Shown here: positions 32,608 to 39,401 of the stretch, in pieces
Numbering within the stretch: the stretch's first letter is position 1
Layout: every line of letters begins with the position of its first letter
IMG/VR virus record: IMGVR_UViG_3300032173_000014
Location: 1-42,116 of that record
Origin: a virus
Reading direction: 5' to 3' (one strand)
Length of the DNA: 42,116 bases
Notes under the pieces: generated by a model
Told to the model about the DNA's origin: nothing
Databases searched by the model: none
Seen by the model: the letters and a program-made list of their open reading frames with translations, nothing else
Translations under genes and position numbers: made by a program

Positions 32608-32916
32608 TTAGACCACCTTGCGAATGGCATTGATTTGGGCGATGGCTCCCGCCAGGGCGAGATAGGCGGCGGTCACGGCGGACTGGGCCGCCGCGATATC
32701 ACTGGGCAAGTTGAGTACGTCGCCCACCACAATCTGCTGCCCCTCTCCGGCGGCTAGCCACGTGTCGGTGGCCGCATCATGTTGCGCCGGCACCACGCGA
32801 ATATAGGCTGCCGTCTGGATGGTGCCGTCGGGCTTGATGACCGTGCTCAAGTTGATCTGGGGAATGAAAACCGCGTTGATTGTGATTGTGTTGGGATTTT
32901 GGGCAGAAATAGGCAT
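32608..32916 (-). CDS. Small cassette protein A (paralogue of 30329-30643)
   Basis: 102 residues with CCAAGGAAC before the ATG. The N-terminal half is beta-rich (TINAVFIPQINLSTVIKPDG) and the C-terminal half an Ala-rich helix (IAAAQSAVTAAYLALAGAIA). The start, the end (KVV) and the 20 bases upstream are shared with the gene at 30329-30643, so the pair small-gene plus fibre gene has been duplicated. Function unknown. Confidence 0.65.
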   Translation of the reverse strand: MPISAQNPNTITINAVFIPQINLSTVIKPDGTIQTAAYIRVVPAQHDAATDTWLAAGEGQQIVVGDVLNLPSDIAAAQSAVTAAYLALAGAIAQINAIRKVV

Positions 32917-32965
32917 GGTTTGTTCCTTGGGGTTTGTCGTTGCTGAGGTAGGGCATGACCAGGCA

Positions 32966-33172
32966 TCACTTGTGCCAGAAAACTCCCAGGGCGGCGATAG
33001 CCGAACATATCAACGCGCCCAGCACGGTGGTTTTCCACCAGGATAATTCTGCGGTTTTTTCCTCCACACTGGCCAGGCGGCCTTCGATGACCGTATGAAC
33101 CTCGGTGTGCTTGTCGAGTTTAACCTCAATGCGGTCGAGGGCCTTGAAAATCTGTTCATGCTCATCGGCCAT
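32966..33172 (-). CDS. Coiled-coil plus C-terminal membrane helix protein (XhlA/holin-accessory-like)
   Basis: 68 residues from ATG 33172 (GGAG 9 nt upstream); longer in-frame starts run across the terminator and the previous gene and are unlikely. Residues 1-43 form a charged heptad-like helix (EQIFKALDRIEVKLDKHTEV). Residues 46-64 are a hydrophobic segment (WWKTTVLGALICSAIAALGV). This layout is that of XhlA-type small lysis or membrane proteins. It lies next to the membrane lipoprotein gene, hinting at a lysis module; no endolysin is recognised nearby. Confidence 0.65.
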   Translation of the reverse strand: MADEHEQIFKALDRIEVKLDKHTEVHTVIEGRLASVEEKTAELSWWKTTVLGALICSAIAALGVFWHK

Positions 33173-33192
33173 GCGACGGTACTCCGGTGGGT

Positions 33193-33228
33193 AAAATCCC
33201 GCGCCGGTGGGGGGGCACCGGCGCGGGA
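33193..33228 (-). terminator. Strong rho-independent terminator
   Basis: On the - strand, a perfect 13-bp stem (TCCCGCGCCGGTG with CACCGGCGCGGGA) around a C6 loop is followed by TTTT. It lies 57 nt after the lipoprotein gene and, with the promoter at 34334-34362, makes that gene a separate transcription unit. Confidence 0.85.
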
Positions 33229-33284
33229 CGCAAGGTAGGAAAAACCCGCGCGCCGCTGTTACACGGCGTGGGGCATAAGGAGTT

Positions 33285-34313
33285 TCAAGCCGCGCCGCCC
33301 GTGGCCGCGGGGATGGAAGCCGTGGTCGCCGGTGGGGACTCGACGGGGGTTGAGGGAGCTTGGACGGGCGCGGACGGGGTAGGGGTGGCTCCGGGGGTGG
33401 CTCCGGGGGGGGCTCCGGGGGTGGCTGGGGGAGTCGGTACCAGCGTGTTGACGCCAGTCCTGCCGCTGACGACCGCCACGGTTGAAGAGGCAAGGTTATG
33501 GAACCCCGCCCAGAGGTAGCGCAGGGCGTCCTCACCCCACGCCACGATGGCCCAGGCCACGTTGCTAAGTGAGCCGTGCCGCCAGACCAGCCAGGCGCTA
33601 ACGCCAGCCACGGCAAACCCCAGGGCAAGGATGGGCCAATGCGCGGATACCCACGCCAACGCCAGGCCGACAACCATCAGCGTTCCGGCCCCGGCAAATG
33701 CCACCGCCGCAATTCCTATAAACAACTTGTTTCCGCTCGTCCAAAACACCCCCACCACCGCACCGGCCCCGACAAGCGACAGCAGCACAATCCAGTTGAC
33801 TATTTGCGCGTTGGCGGCGTCGGCGATGGCTTTTTGGGCGGCGGCTCTGGCCTGGGCCGCCCTTTGGAGCGCCAGCGCCTCGTTGGCCCGGGCCCGGCCA
33901 ATCTCGGTCTGAGCTTCCCCAGCCTGTTTTACCGCCAGCGTCAGATCGTCAATCCCGGCCCGCAACTGGTCGTAGAGCAAGCTCAGCACCCCCGCATAAA
34001 CCCGCAATTTATCAGTGTGGGGTTTGACTTTGACCGCCAAGTCCGATTGGGTTGTCACTACATAATCAATCGCCGCAGCTTCCGTGCGCACGCCCGCCGG
34101 CACCGGCTTAAAAACCTTTTCGGCTTGGGTGGCGTCCACCCGCAACCCGGCGACGGTGGGCACCCATGATACCGGGGGGGGCGGCTGTTCCCGCGGGTTG
34201 GATTGGCATCCGCTCAGCCCGCAGACCAACAACCAGAGCACGATGCCGCCGAGGATCGACAGCACCGCCAGGAGCCGCGCACCGTACCGATAGTTGGGGA
34301 TATTGGTGGTCAT
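33285..34313 (-). CDS. Multi-pass membrane lipoprotein
   Basis: 342 residues. The N-terminal signal has a hydrophobic stretch ending in a good lipobox LSGC (Cys36). A Pro-rich segment follows, then a coiled coil at about 100-165 (GEAQTEIGRARANEALALQR). Three or more membrane helices lie at about 168-250 (IVNWIVLLSLVGAGAVVGVF and following). The C-terminal 70 residues are low-complexity (PATPGAPPGATPGATP). It has its own promoter and terminator. A lysis (spanin/holin-like), superinfection-exclusion or envelope-modifying role is possible; none is proved. Confidence 0.7.
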   Translation of the reverse strand: MTTNIPNYRYGARLLAVLSILGGIVLWLLVCGLSGCQSNPREQPPPPVSWVPTVAGLRVDATQAEKVFKPVPAGVRTEAAAIDYVVTTQSDLAVKVKPHTDKLRVYAGVLSLLYDQLRAGIDDLTLAVKQAGEAQTEIGRARANEALALQRAAQARAAAQKAIADAANAQIVNWIVLLSLVGAGAVVGVFWTSGNKLFIGIAAVAFAGAGTLMVVGLALAWVSAHWPILALGFAVAGVSAWLVWRHGSLSNVAWAIVAWGEDALRYLWAGFHNLASSTVAVVSGRTGVNTLVPTPPATPGAPPGATPGATPTPSAPVQAPSTPVESPPATTASIPAATGGAA

Positions 34314-34333
34314 AGATGGGTTCCTTAGCGTTG

Positions 34334-34362
34334 ATTACAATCGCCCCAGGCGGCCTTGTCAA
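34334..34362 (-). promoter_or_regulatory. Sigma-70-type promoter for the membrane lipoprotein gene
   Basis: On the - strand, TTGACA (34362-34357), a 17-bp spacer, then TGTAAT (34339-34334). The predicted start is near 34327, leaving a very short leader with AAGGAA before the ATG at 34313. Upstream lie two copies of ATAGCCTGGTG (34474-34484 and 34486-34496), 12 bp apart, on the + strand. Confidence 0.75.
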
Positions 34363-34508
34363 GTTTTTATCATGTAACCCCCCCCGTCCCCCGGCGTAAT
34401 TATATTTAGAAGTGCCTCAATTTTCACGTACCGTTGGCCGATAGATCACATTATGACACCTGAACCGCTCTATATAGCCTGGTGCATAGCCTGGTGTGTG
34501 CGTCACGG

Positions 34509-35114
34509 CTACGCGGTCGAGTTGGTGGTGATCTGCCGGGCACGGGGGTGATTTCCGCGCGTCAGGTCTTGGGGGCTGCAATATCCGTTAGCCTGGAATC
34601 TCCGCGCCGCCGCTATCCAGGGGGCGTTACTGATGGCCCAGCGTCCAAACAGGTCTTGGGGCAGATAGTATTTCTGGGCGCGGATGGCGTGCGGCGCTCC
34701 GGCCGCGCAGAAAAACTTGATCCAGCCCAGTGATACGCCGAGCATCCGCGCGGCACATGGGGCGGTCAGATACGCGGGGTTAATGTCGGCGGTCAGGGGA
34801 TGGGCCTGGGGCGCGTTGCAAGGCGTGGGGCAATGGGCAATGGGCAACGGTCTGGTGCTGGGGCGAGTGCGATGGCCTCTGCCAAATGCCAACGGCGGGC
34901 AGGGTTTGGGCCTAGGAGACGTTCCAGGGCAAGGGGTGCTGGCAGGGGGCAGTTGGACGCTGGAAGGGCTAGGACGGGCAATGGCTGGGTTTGCGTCAAA
35001 GGGGGCCCGCAAGGGGTGCTGGTGGGGGGCGGGCGGGTGGGGCGAGGGGCAATGGGTAATGGGCTGGGGCCGGGCTGGGAGGCCAACGGCGGGCGGGGGA
35101 TGTTTTTTGCTCAT
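34509..35114 (-). CDS. Pro/His-rich protein with C-terminal HTH-like domain
   Basis: 201 residues. Residues 1 to about 110 are low-complexity, rich in Pro, His, Ala and Cys, with repeated phrases such as LPIAHCPTP and ITHCPSPHP. The DNA below them carries short repeats (GGGCAATGGGCAATGGGCAAC on the + strand). Residues about 114-160 (LTAPCAARMLGVSLGWIKFF, later YYLPQDLFGRWA) resemble an excisionase/AlpA-type HTH. It starts on an ATGA overlap with the helicase-loader gene. The repeat-rich front may be a recent expansion or non-essential; an internal start is possible. Confidence 0.55.
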   Translation of the reverse strand: MSKKHPPPAVGLPARPQPITHCPSPHPPAPHQHPLRAPFDANPAIARPSPSSVQLPPASTPCPGTSPRPKPCPPLAFGRGHRTRPSTRPLPIAHCPTPCNAPQAHPLTADINPAYLTAPCAARMLGVSLGWIKFFCAAGAPHAIRAQKYYLPQDLFGRWAISNAPWIAAARRFQANGYCSPQDLTRGNHPRARQITTNSTA

Positions 35115-35725
35115 CGTGCAATCCTTTTTTCCAGGCGGCGGTCTTTTCCGCCCATGACGATCACGGTACCGGCGGCCAGGCGCGAAGATATCCGGTCATC
35201 GTAGAGTTTTTCAAGCTGCGGAAGTTCCGCGTTGGAAATATAAATCGCCGGCTTGCCCGCGCGGTCGTCGATGGCCCGCTTCACATTTTCGTATTGATAG
35301 TCGCTGATTTTTTCGCGCGCGCCCAGCTCATCCAGGATGGTGATGCTCGCCTCCGACCACTCCCGCCACCAGCGCTGTACGCTGATCTTGTCGCCGCGCG
35401 AATCGCACAACTCCCCATTGCCGGCGGAAATTAAATCCGTCAGCATTTTCGCGGCGGAGGTGTACGGCGCATCGCCGTAAACGCCGTCAATGACCGCGAG
35501 CGCAGTACACGTCTTGCCCGTCCCCGCCGGGCCGATGAACACCAACGGCCAGGGTTGTTGGCCGGACAGCACGGAAATAATTTTTTCACGGGTTGGGGGC
35601 GGAACCAGCGCCCAAACTCGGACTATTTCGCGCGGCCTCCTCCGCAGCTTGTTGGGCGAGAATTGCAGTGTTTGTGTAGGCGTCGTACTTTCCAGGCTCA
35701 GCATGGATTCTGCTGATGTTTTCAT
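35111..35725 (-). CDS. DnaC-like helicase loader / AAA+ ATPase
   Basis: 204 residues. Walker A is GPAGTGKT (65-72), Walker B ITILDE (128-133), sensor 1 IYISN (161-165) and an arginine-finger candidate in DDRISSRL (177-183). The overall layout is that of DnaC/IstB-type loaders that place the host replicative helicase on phage DNA. AAGGAG lies 9 nt before ATG 35725, supporting this start even though it lies 140 nt inside the preceding gene in another frame. With that gene it forms a replication-initiation pair beside the candidate origin. Confidence 0.85.
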   Translation of the reverse strand: MKTSAESMLSLESTTPTQTLQFSPNKLRRRPREIVRVWALVPPPTREKIISVLSGQQPWPLVFIGPAGTGKTCTALAVIDGVYGDAPYTSAAKMLTDLISAGNGELCDSRGDKISVQRWWREWSEASITILDELGAREKISDYQYENVKRAIDDRAGKPAIYISNAELPQLEKLYDDRISSRLAAGTVIVMGGKDRRLEKRIAR

Positions 35726-36665
35726 CGTGATGGACTCCTTGTTGGGGGTTGGGGGTCAGGTCTTCGGGGGCGGATGCCCACGGCGCGGAATTAAGCCACG
35801 GCTCTGGGCCGGGGATGTACTGCCCGCCGTCCTTCGCCCAGTCCTGCGAGGTTTTCATCTGCACCAGCCGCGCGCACACCACATCCGCGATTTCCTCCAA
35901 GTGTTCGCGTTTCCAGATTTTCAGGCACCTCGGTTTGCCTTTTTTGCGCGGCCCCGACGGATAAGAACTCCACCAGCGAGCGAATCCGTCGGGAAAAACG
36001 TTCGTCGGCGTACTCGCCGGCAAAACTTCGGATGTACCGAGAGCTGCGCACTGCGCAGTATTATCTTCTTCTGCTTCTGCTTCTGTATAGGTACACGGCG
36101 GTACACAATGTACACTTCGCGTATTGACATGTATTGACGCGCTGCATTCTGCTTGTTTTGTGCGGTTATAGGCGCGCTTATCAGCAACGCTTATCGTTGT
36201 ACGCACCGGCAGAACTTCGGCTGTACCGAGATTTTCGCACGGCGCACTAATATCTGCTTCTGTGTGGGTACGCGGCGGTACACAATGTACACTTCGCGTA
36301 TTGACACGTCTTGACGCGCGGTATTCTGCTTGTTTAATGCGGTTATAGGCGCGCCTGTCATCTTCATCTCGCATAGTTCGATACGTGATATGATTCGGGA
36401 CGCGATATGCGAACTGTCCTTCGCGAACAAGCCGTCGCCCCTCGAAGGCGGAAGAGCGGCTGTTCGGGTCTGGATCGCATAGGTACGTAATCGCTTGCAC
36501 TATGCTGTTTTCATCAGTACCGATCACGGCGGCTAAAAGTTTGGGATTCAATTCGACCTGGCTGTCGACGGTTTTGGCAATCACGTACCCCCATACCGCG
36601 AAAACCACGGGGCCGGCCCCGAACATAGAACCATCGTACATGGAAGCGTAATGTTTACCCCACAT
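35586..36665 (-). CDS. Replication initiation protein (primosomal/DnaD-like candidate) with internal duplication
   Basis: 359 residues from ATG 36665 (AGGAAAA upstream); an in-frame start at 36755 lies inside the previous gene. Residues about 1-100 look like a winged-helix domain (FAVWGYVIAKTVDSQVELN, later LLAAVIGTDENSIVQAITYL). Residues 105-160 and 164-220 are an imperfect tandem duplication sharing RAYNR.KQAE and VNTRSVHCVPP. A C-terminal domain begins near FARWWSSYPSGPRKKGK, which resembles the end segment of phage replisome organisers. The gene sits between the origin-like region and the helicase loader. Confidence 0.7.
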   Translation of the reverse strand: MWGKHYASMYDGSMFGAGPVVFAVWGYVIAKTVDSQVELNPKLLAAVIGTDENSIVQAITYLCDPDPNSRSSAFEGRRLVREGQFAYRVPNHITYRTMRDEDDRRAYNRIKQAEYRASRRVNTRSVHCVPPRTHTEADISAPCENLGTAEVLPVRTTISVADKRAYNRTKQAECSASIHVNTRSVHCVPPCTYTEAEAEEDNTAQCAALGTSEVLPASTPTNVFPDGFARWWSSYPSGPRKKGKPRCLKIWKREHLEEIADVVCARLVQMKTSQDWAKDGGQYIPGPEPWLNSAPWASAPEDLTPNPQQGVHHDENISRIHAEPGKYDAYTNTAILAQQAAEEAARNSPSLGAGSAPNP

Positions 36666-36921
36666 TTTGATTTTCCTGTGTATTTTTGGTGGTTTTGACT
36701 CTGCCGCATTTCCGGCACTGGATAATTGGGGGTACCTCGTGCGCGCCGGAATCAAAAATCAAACCGCCGTCCCCGCGCACATCATCGCCCCCGCAGATAG
36801 CGAGGAGCCGGCCACGCACAGGGAGTTCGGCCTCGCGTCCGCATCCGCAGCGATAAGGAACAGTTTTAGCGTTGTGGTCTACGCCCCCCCAGTCGATGAT
36901 TTTCCATGTTTTCATACGCAT
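36655..36921 (-). CDS. Small zinc-ribbon protein
   Basis: 88 residues. YRCGCGREAELPVRG and IIQCRKCGRVKT place CxC and CxxC pairs for a zinc ribbon, with a further Cys at about 43. It is the first gene of the leftward unit, next to the origin-like region, and its end overlaps the initiator gene by 11 nt. The ribosome-binding site is unclear; an ATG two codons downstream is an equal choice. Probably a DNA/RNA-binding or replication accessory protein. Confidence 0.65.
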   Translation of the reverse strand: MRMKTWKIIDWGGVDHNAKTVPYRCGCGREAELPVRGRLLAICGGDDVRGDGGLIFDSGAHEVPPIIQCRKCGRVKTTKNTQENQNVG

Positions 36922-36984
36922 GGACGCAAGTTAACGGAAAAAACCAAGCAGTCAAACAAAAAACGTGGTACGACGACAGCAAAA

Positions 36985-37054
36985 AAGCGCATCCACAAGT
37001 TATCAACAAGTTATCCACAAGTTAAATAATTTAACAAAAAAAGTATAAAATCAA
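36985..37054. other. Candidate replication origin: three 11-bp iterons with DnaA-box-like sites and AT-rich tract
   Basis: ATCCACAAGTT, ATCAACAAGTT and ATCCACAAGTT lie head to tail at 36991-37001, 37002-37012 and 37013-37023. They create a perfect DnaA box TTATCCACA (37011-37019) and a one-mismatch copy TTATCAACA (37000-37008). An AT-rich tract (37021-37054) follows, a possible unwinding element. Replication genes face away on the left and recombination genes lie on the right, and the strand switch fits an origin. Confidence 0.65.
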
Positions 37055-37082
37055 TTGACAAGGGGAAGACCGCAGATATACT
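37055..37082 (+). promoter_or_regulatory. Early rightward promoter
   Basis: TTGACA (37055-37060), a 16-bp spacer, then TATACT (37077-37082). Predicted start near 37089. The palindrome CGATCAGGTGATCG (37093-37106) lies at the start of the transcript and may be an operator or a 5' hairpin. It would drive the + strand small-gene block. Confidence 0.7.
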
Positions 37083-37088
37083 ATATAT

Positions 37089-37150
37089 CAGTCGATCAGG
37101 TGATCGGCTCGCGGCCCCGGCGGTCAGGGGCAGAAAAAAAGGAAAAAAAC
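37089..37150 (+). promoter_or_regulatory. Repeated structured leader, copy C (third hairpin only)
   Basis: Contains GCCCC-(GGCGGTCA)-GGGGC and the AAAAAAAGGA ribosome-binding site before ATG 37151, matching hairpin 3 of the full leader. Hairpins 1 and 2 are missing and replaced by the CGATCAGGTGATCG palindrome. Confidence 0.6.
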
Positions 37151-37489
37151 ATGGAACCCACTTGTCCAAAAAGGCATCGTCAGCTAGGCTCGGCTTCAGT
37201 CGGCAATGAATACGGGCATGTCCCCGGCCACACCTACCACGACGTAGATGTTTTAATTAGTATTAGTGCGGCGAATAATAAAATCAGATGTTTGGTGCGC
37301 GAATCGGGGGGGAGCTCGCAGGGGAGATACGACGAAGAGCACGGGCACACCCAGGTCATAGGGCGGGGGGACAGCATCCGAGAGGCGGTGGGGGATGCGC
37401 GCCAACGCGCGCTAAACGCCGATATCGAGAGGTCGTATTTAGAGCAGGCCCTCAGCCTCGCTGAAGACGAGGCTGAAGAAGCCGAGTAA
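37151..37489 (+). CDS. Small hypothetical early protein
   Basis: 112 residues from ATG 37151 after a purine-rich ribosome-binding site. The middle is beta-rich (DVDVLISISAANNKIRCLVR) and the end an acidic helix (ALSLAEDEAEEAE). First gene after the early promoter, often the place of host-takeover or anti-defence genes; that is context only. No family recognised. Confidence 0.65.
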   Translation: MEPTCPKRHRQLGSASVGNEYGHVPGHTYHDVDVLISISAANNKIRCLVRESGGSSQGRYDEEHGHTQVIGRGDSIREAVGDARQRALNADIERSYLEQALSLAEDEAEEAE

Positions 37490-37601
37490 GCGCTCGAAGT
37501 CTGATTTTCATCCCGCGTCCGGGAAACCGGGCACGGGATATTTGCGGGCCGTCGCCCGCGCCGCGGCCCCAGCGGTCAGGGGCAAAATAAGGAGTCTCGC
37601 A
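37490..37601 (+). promoter_or_regulatory. Repeated structured leader, copy D
   Basis: Full copy of the GAAA type. Hairpin 1 is at 37512-37537 with GAAA loop 37523-37526. Hairpin 2 is at 37544-37559, GCGGGC/GCCCGC with loop CGTC. Hairpin 3 is GCCCC/GGGGC with loop AGCGGTCA. AAGGAG then precedes ATG 37602. Stems are kept while loops vary relative to copy B. Confidence 0.75.
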
Positions 37602-38057
37602 ATGGTTAATTTTGAAACAAAAACCAAGTTGATCGTCTCAATTAACACCAACCCGGAAGTCGCCGACCTTCATTGCGACAACGTGGGAGGCATGAGTAAG
37701 TCCGCAGCCGTGTTCGCGTGTGCGGATGAAGCCAGCCGGGCTATTGATCGCGCGCCCAGCAGTTTATTCGCGGAAATAGAAACACGCAACGAGTCAAACT
37801 TTTCATCTTGGCGCGGCGGCTCATGCTGCCGTGCCGCGGTGCGCTGCGGCATGGTCGTGGCTGATTTTAAAACTCGCGGAATCGAAACTGACGAAGACGG
37901 CGAACAAATCGACGAAACCCCCTGGCGGTGGACAAATAAGTCTGATGTTGCGCCGGAGATTCTGGCCCAGGCTGAAGCCATTTGCGCCGCCGGCGACGCC
38001 GCGTTTGAGGCGGAAAAAGAGCGGATTTTGGCGGAGGCACAGGCGCAGGAGGATTGA
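37602..38057 (+). CDS. Small hypothetical early protein
   Basis: 151 residues. The N-terminus (NFETKTKLIVSINTNPEVAD) looks like a beta strand lead-in. A Cys-containing segment (GGSCCRAAVRCGMVVADFKT) follows and the C-terminus is an acidic helix (AEKERILAEAQAQED). AAGGAG precedes the start, after leader copy D, and leader copy E begins at its stop. No family recognised. Confidence 0.7.
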   Translation: MVNFETKTKLIVSINTNPEVADLHCDNVGGMSKSAAVFACADEASRAIDRAPSSLFAEIETRNESNFSSWRGGSCCRAAVRCGMVVADFKTRGIETDEDGEQIDETPWRWTNKSDVAPEILAQAEAICAAGDAAFEAEKERILAEAQAQED

Positions 38058-38154
38058 CTTTCTTCCCGCGTCCGGGAAACCGGGCACGGGATATTTGCGG
38101 GCCGTCGCCCGCGCCGCGGCCCCGGAGGATCGGGGCAAAATAAGGAGTCTCGCC
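38058..38154 (+). promoter_or_regulatory. Repeated structured leader, copy E
   Basis: Full copy of the GAAA type. Hairpin 1 starts at 38065, hairpin 2 is GCGGGC-CGTC-GCCCGC, and hairpin 3 is GCCCCG-GAGGAT-CGGGGC. TAAGGAG then precedes ATG 38155. It is almost identical to copy D, except that hairpin 3 matches copy B, so segments have been exchanged between copies. Confidence 0.75.
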
Positions 38155-38628
38155 ATGAAAACTACTCGCAAAACCCAGGCCGCGGCGCGGGCCGATGCTG
38201 ACCCCGCGGTACGCCGGGCGGCGGCCTGGGCCGACCGCGTGGCCGGGCGCGATGTGTCCTGGGCTCGGACGGACAGCGACGCTATGGTGCGCTGGATGGC
38301 GGCCCGGGCCGACAGTGTGGATGGTCGTGACCTGTCTTGGGCGCGGTCGGACCCCGACGCCGTGGTGCGCTGGGTGGCGGCGCGGGCCGACCGCGATGCG
38401 GGTCGTGACCTGTCCTGGGCGCGGGTGGCCCCCGACGCCGAGGCGCGCCGGGAGGCGGCCTGGGCCGACCGCGATGCGGGGCACGATATGTCCTGGGCGC
38501 GGGCGGACGCCGACGCTGTGGTGCGCCGGATGACGGCGCGGGCTGACCGCGCCGCTAAACGTAATCTGAATTGGGCGCTCGCCGATCCCGATGTCCGCGT
38601 CCGCCAAATTGCGCGCCGCGAAGTATAA
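38155..38628 (+). CDS. LRV/HEAT-like 26-residue repeat protein
   Basis: 157 residues, N-terminus MKTTRKTQAAARADADPA shared with paralogues. About five and a half repeats follow, for example VRWVAARADRDAGRD followed by LSWARVAPDAE. The final unit diverges (NLNWALADPDVRVRQIARR) and is the one most like a canonical LRV repeat, supporting the solenoid idea. TAAGGAG precedes the ATG. Function unknown. Confidence 0.85.
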   Translation: MKTTRKTQAAARADADPAVRRAAAWADRVAGRDVSWARTDSDAMVRWMAARADSVDGRDLSWARSDPDAVVRWVAARADRDAGRDLSWARVAPDAEARREAAWADRDAGHDMSWARADADAVVRRMTARADRAAKRNLNWALADPDVRVRQIARREV

Positions 38629-38703
38629 TCATCAACCCCCGGCGGTCAGGGGCAAAACCTAAACAGCCTCATCAGATTGAGGCATAAAAAAGGGGAAACA
38701 GAA
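38629..38703 (+). promoter_or_regulatory. Repeated structured leader, copy F (partial, rearranged)
   Basis: Keeps hairpin 3 (CCCC-GGCGGTCA-GGGG), then adds a new hairpin GCCTCA-TCAGAT-TGAGGC before AAAAAGGGGA and ATG 38704. Hairpins 1 and 2 are absent. Confidence 0.55.
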
Positions 38704-38928
38704 ATGAAATGTACCATTTGTAACAGACCTGCGCGGCGGAACTCCTTTTTTTGCAACCAGTGTGTAAAATCGCACACCCCGGCGGAAATCCGCCAGATTG
38801 AGGACGCGATAAAAAATCAAACACGATGCCCTTTTTGTGGAGGCGTTGAGGTTGATGGGGAATGTGAAAATTGTCAGGACGACGGGATTCTGCTCCATTT
38901 TCACGAGCCAAATGAAGGAATTAGCTGA
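38704..38928 (+). CDS. Small double zinc-ribbon protein
   Basis: 74 residues from ATG 38704. Two metal-binding modules are visible: CTICNRPARRNSFFCNQC (CxxC...CxxC, residues 3-20) and CPFCGGVEVDGECENC (CxxC...CxxC, about 42-57). The rest is charged. Such small zinc proteins in phages often bind nucleic acid or a host protein such as RNA polymerase; the partner cannot be read. AAAAGGGGA precedes the start. Confidence 0.75.
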   Translation: MKCTICNRPARRNSFFCNQCVKSHTPAEIRQIEDAIKNQTRCPFCGGVEVDGECENCQDDGILLHFHEPNEGIS

Positions 38929-39040
38929 AGTCCATGCCCCCCCGCGCCTCTCCCCCACCGGGGCCGGGCGCGATTCGCAGTTTCAATCCACGCCCCTGAA
39001 ACCCCCGGCGGATCGGGGCAGAAAAAAAGGAGCCTGACAA
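38929..39040 (+). promoter_or_regulatory. Repeated structured leader, copy G (degenerate)
   Basis: A C-rich spacer whose end has hairpin 3 (CCCCG-GCGGAT-CGGGG) and AAAAAAAGGAG before ATG 39041. Earlier hairpins are replaced by CCCCGGGG-type sequence with weak pairing. Confidence 0.55.
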
Positions 39041-39307
39041 ATGAAAACCACTACCAAACCCCAGGCTGCGGCGCGGGTCGATGATGACGCTGAGCAGGCC
39101 GCAGCGCGGACGGACATCTCCCCGGTTGTGCGGCGGGTGGTGGCCCAGGCCGACCGCGCCGCCGGGCGCGACCTGGCTTGGGCACGGGCGGACAGCGACA
39201 CCTTGGTGCGCTGGGAGGCGGCCCTTGCCGACCGCAAGGCGGGGCGCGATATGTCCTGGGCGCGGGCGGACGCCGACGCCGATGTGCGCCTGGCGGCGGC
39301 GCAATGA
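39041..39307 (+). CDS. LRV/HEAT-like repeat protein, short form
   Basis: 88 residues, N-terminus MKTTTKPQAAAR. A diverged first unit (DDAEQAAARTDISPVVRRVV) is followed by two clear 26-residue repeats. It is the smallest paralogue, with about two and a half units, and shows how far repeat number can vary. AAAAAGGAG precedes the ATG. Confidence 0.8.
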   Translation: MKTTTKPQAAARVDDDAEQAAARTDISPVVRRVVAQADRAAGRDLAWARADSDTLVRWEAALADRKAGRDMSWARADADADVRLAAAQ

Positions 39308-39401
39308 TTTTCATCCCGCGCCGCGCAACAGCGACGCGGGGATTTTTGCGGGATTTTCCCGCGCGCAGCCCCGGCGGATCGGGGCAGAAAAGGAAAAAGC
39401 T
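39308..39401 (+). promoter_or_regulatory. Repeated structured leader, copy H
   Basis: Full copy of the GCAA type, nearly identical to copy A at the other edge of the window. It has CCCGCGCCG stem 1, GCGGGA-TTTT-CCCGC stem 2 and CCCCG-GCGGAT-CGGGG stem 3. AAAAGGAAAAA then precedes ATG 39402. Confidence 0.75.

Noticed and set aside
33172-33673. Long N-terminal extension of the 68-residue coiled-coil membrane protein
   Set aside because: It would be Pro-rich, read through a strong terminator and lie antiphase inside the lipoprotein gene; ATG 33172 has a good ribosome-binding site.
37840-38607. Long - strand open frames over the repeat genes
   Set aside because: They arise from strong codon periodicity of the GC-rich 78-bp repeats; composition is Arg/Pro/His-rich and they lack ribosome-binding sites.
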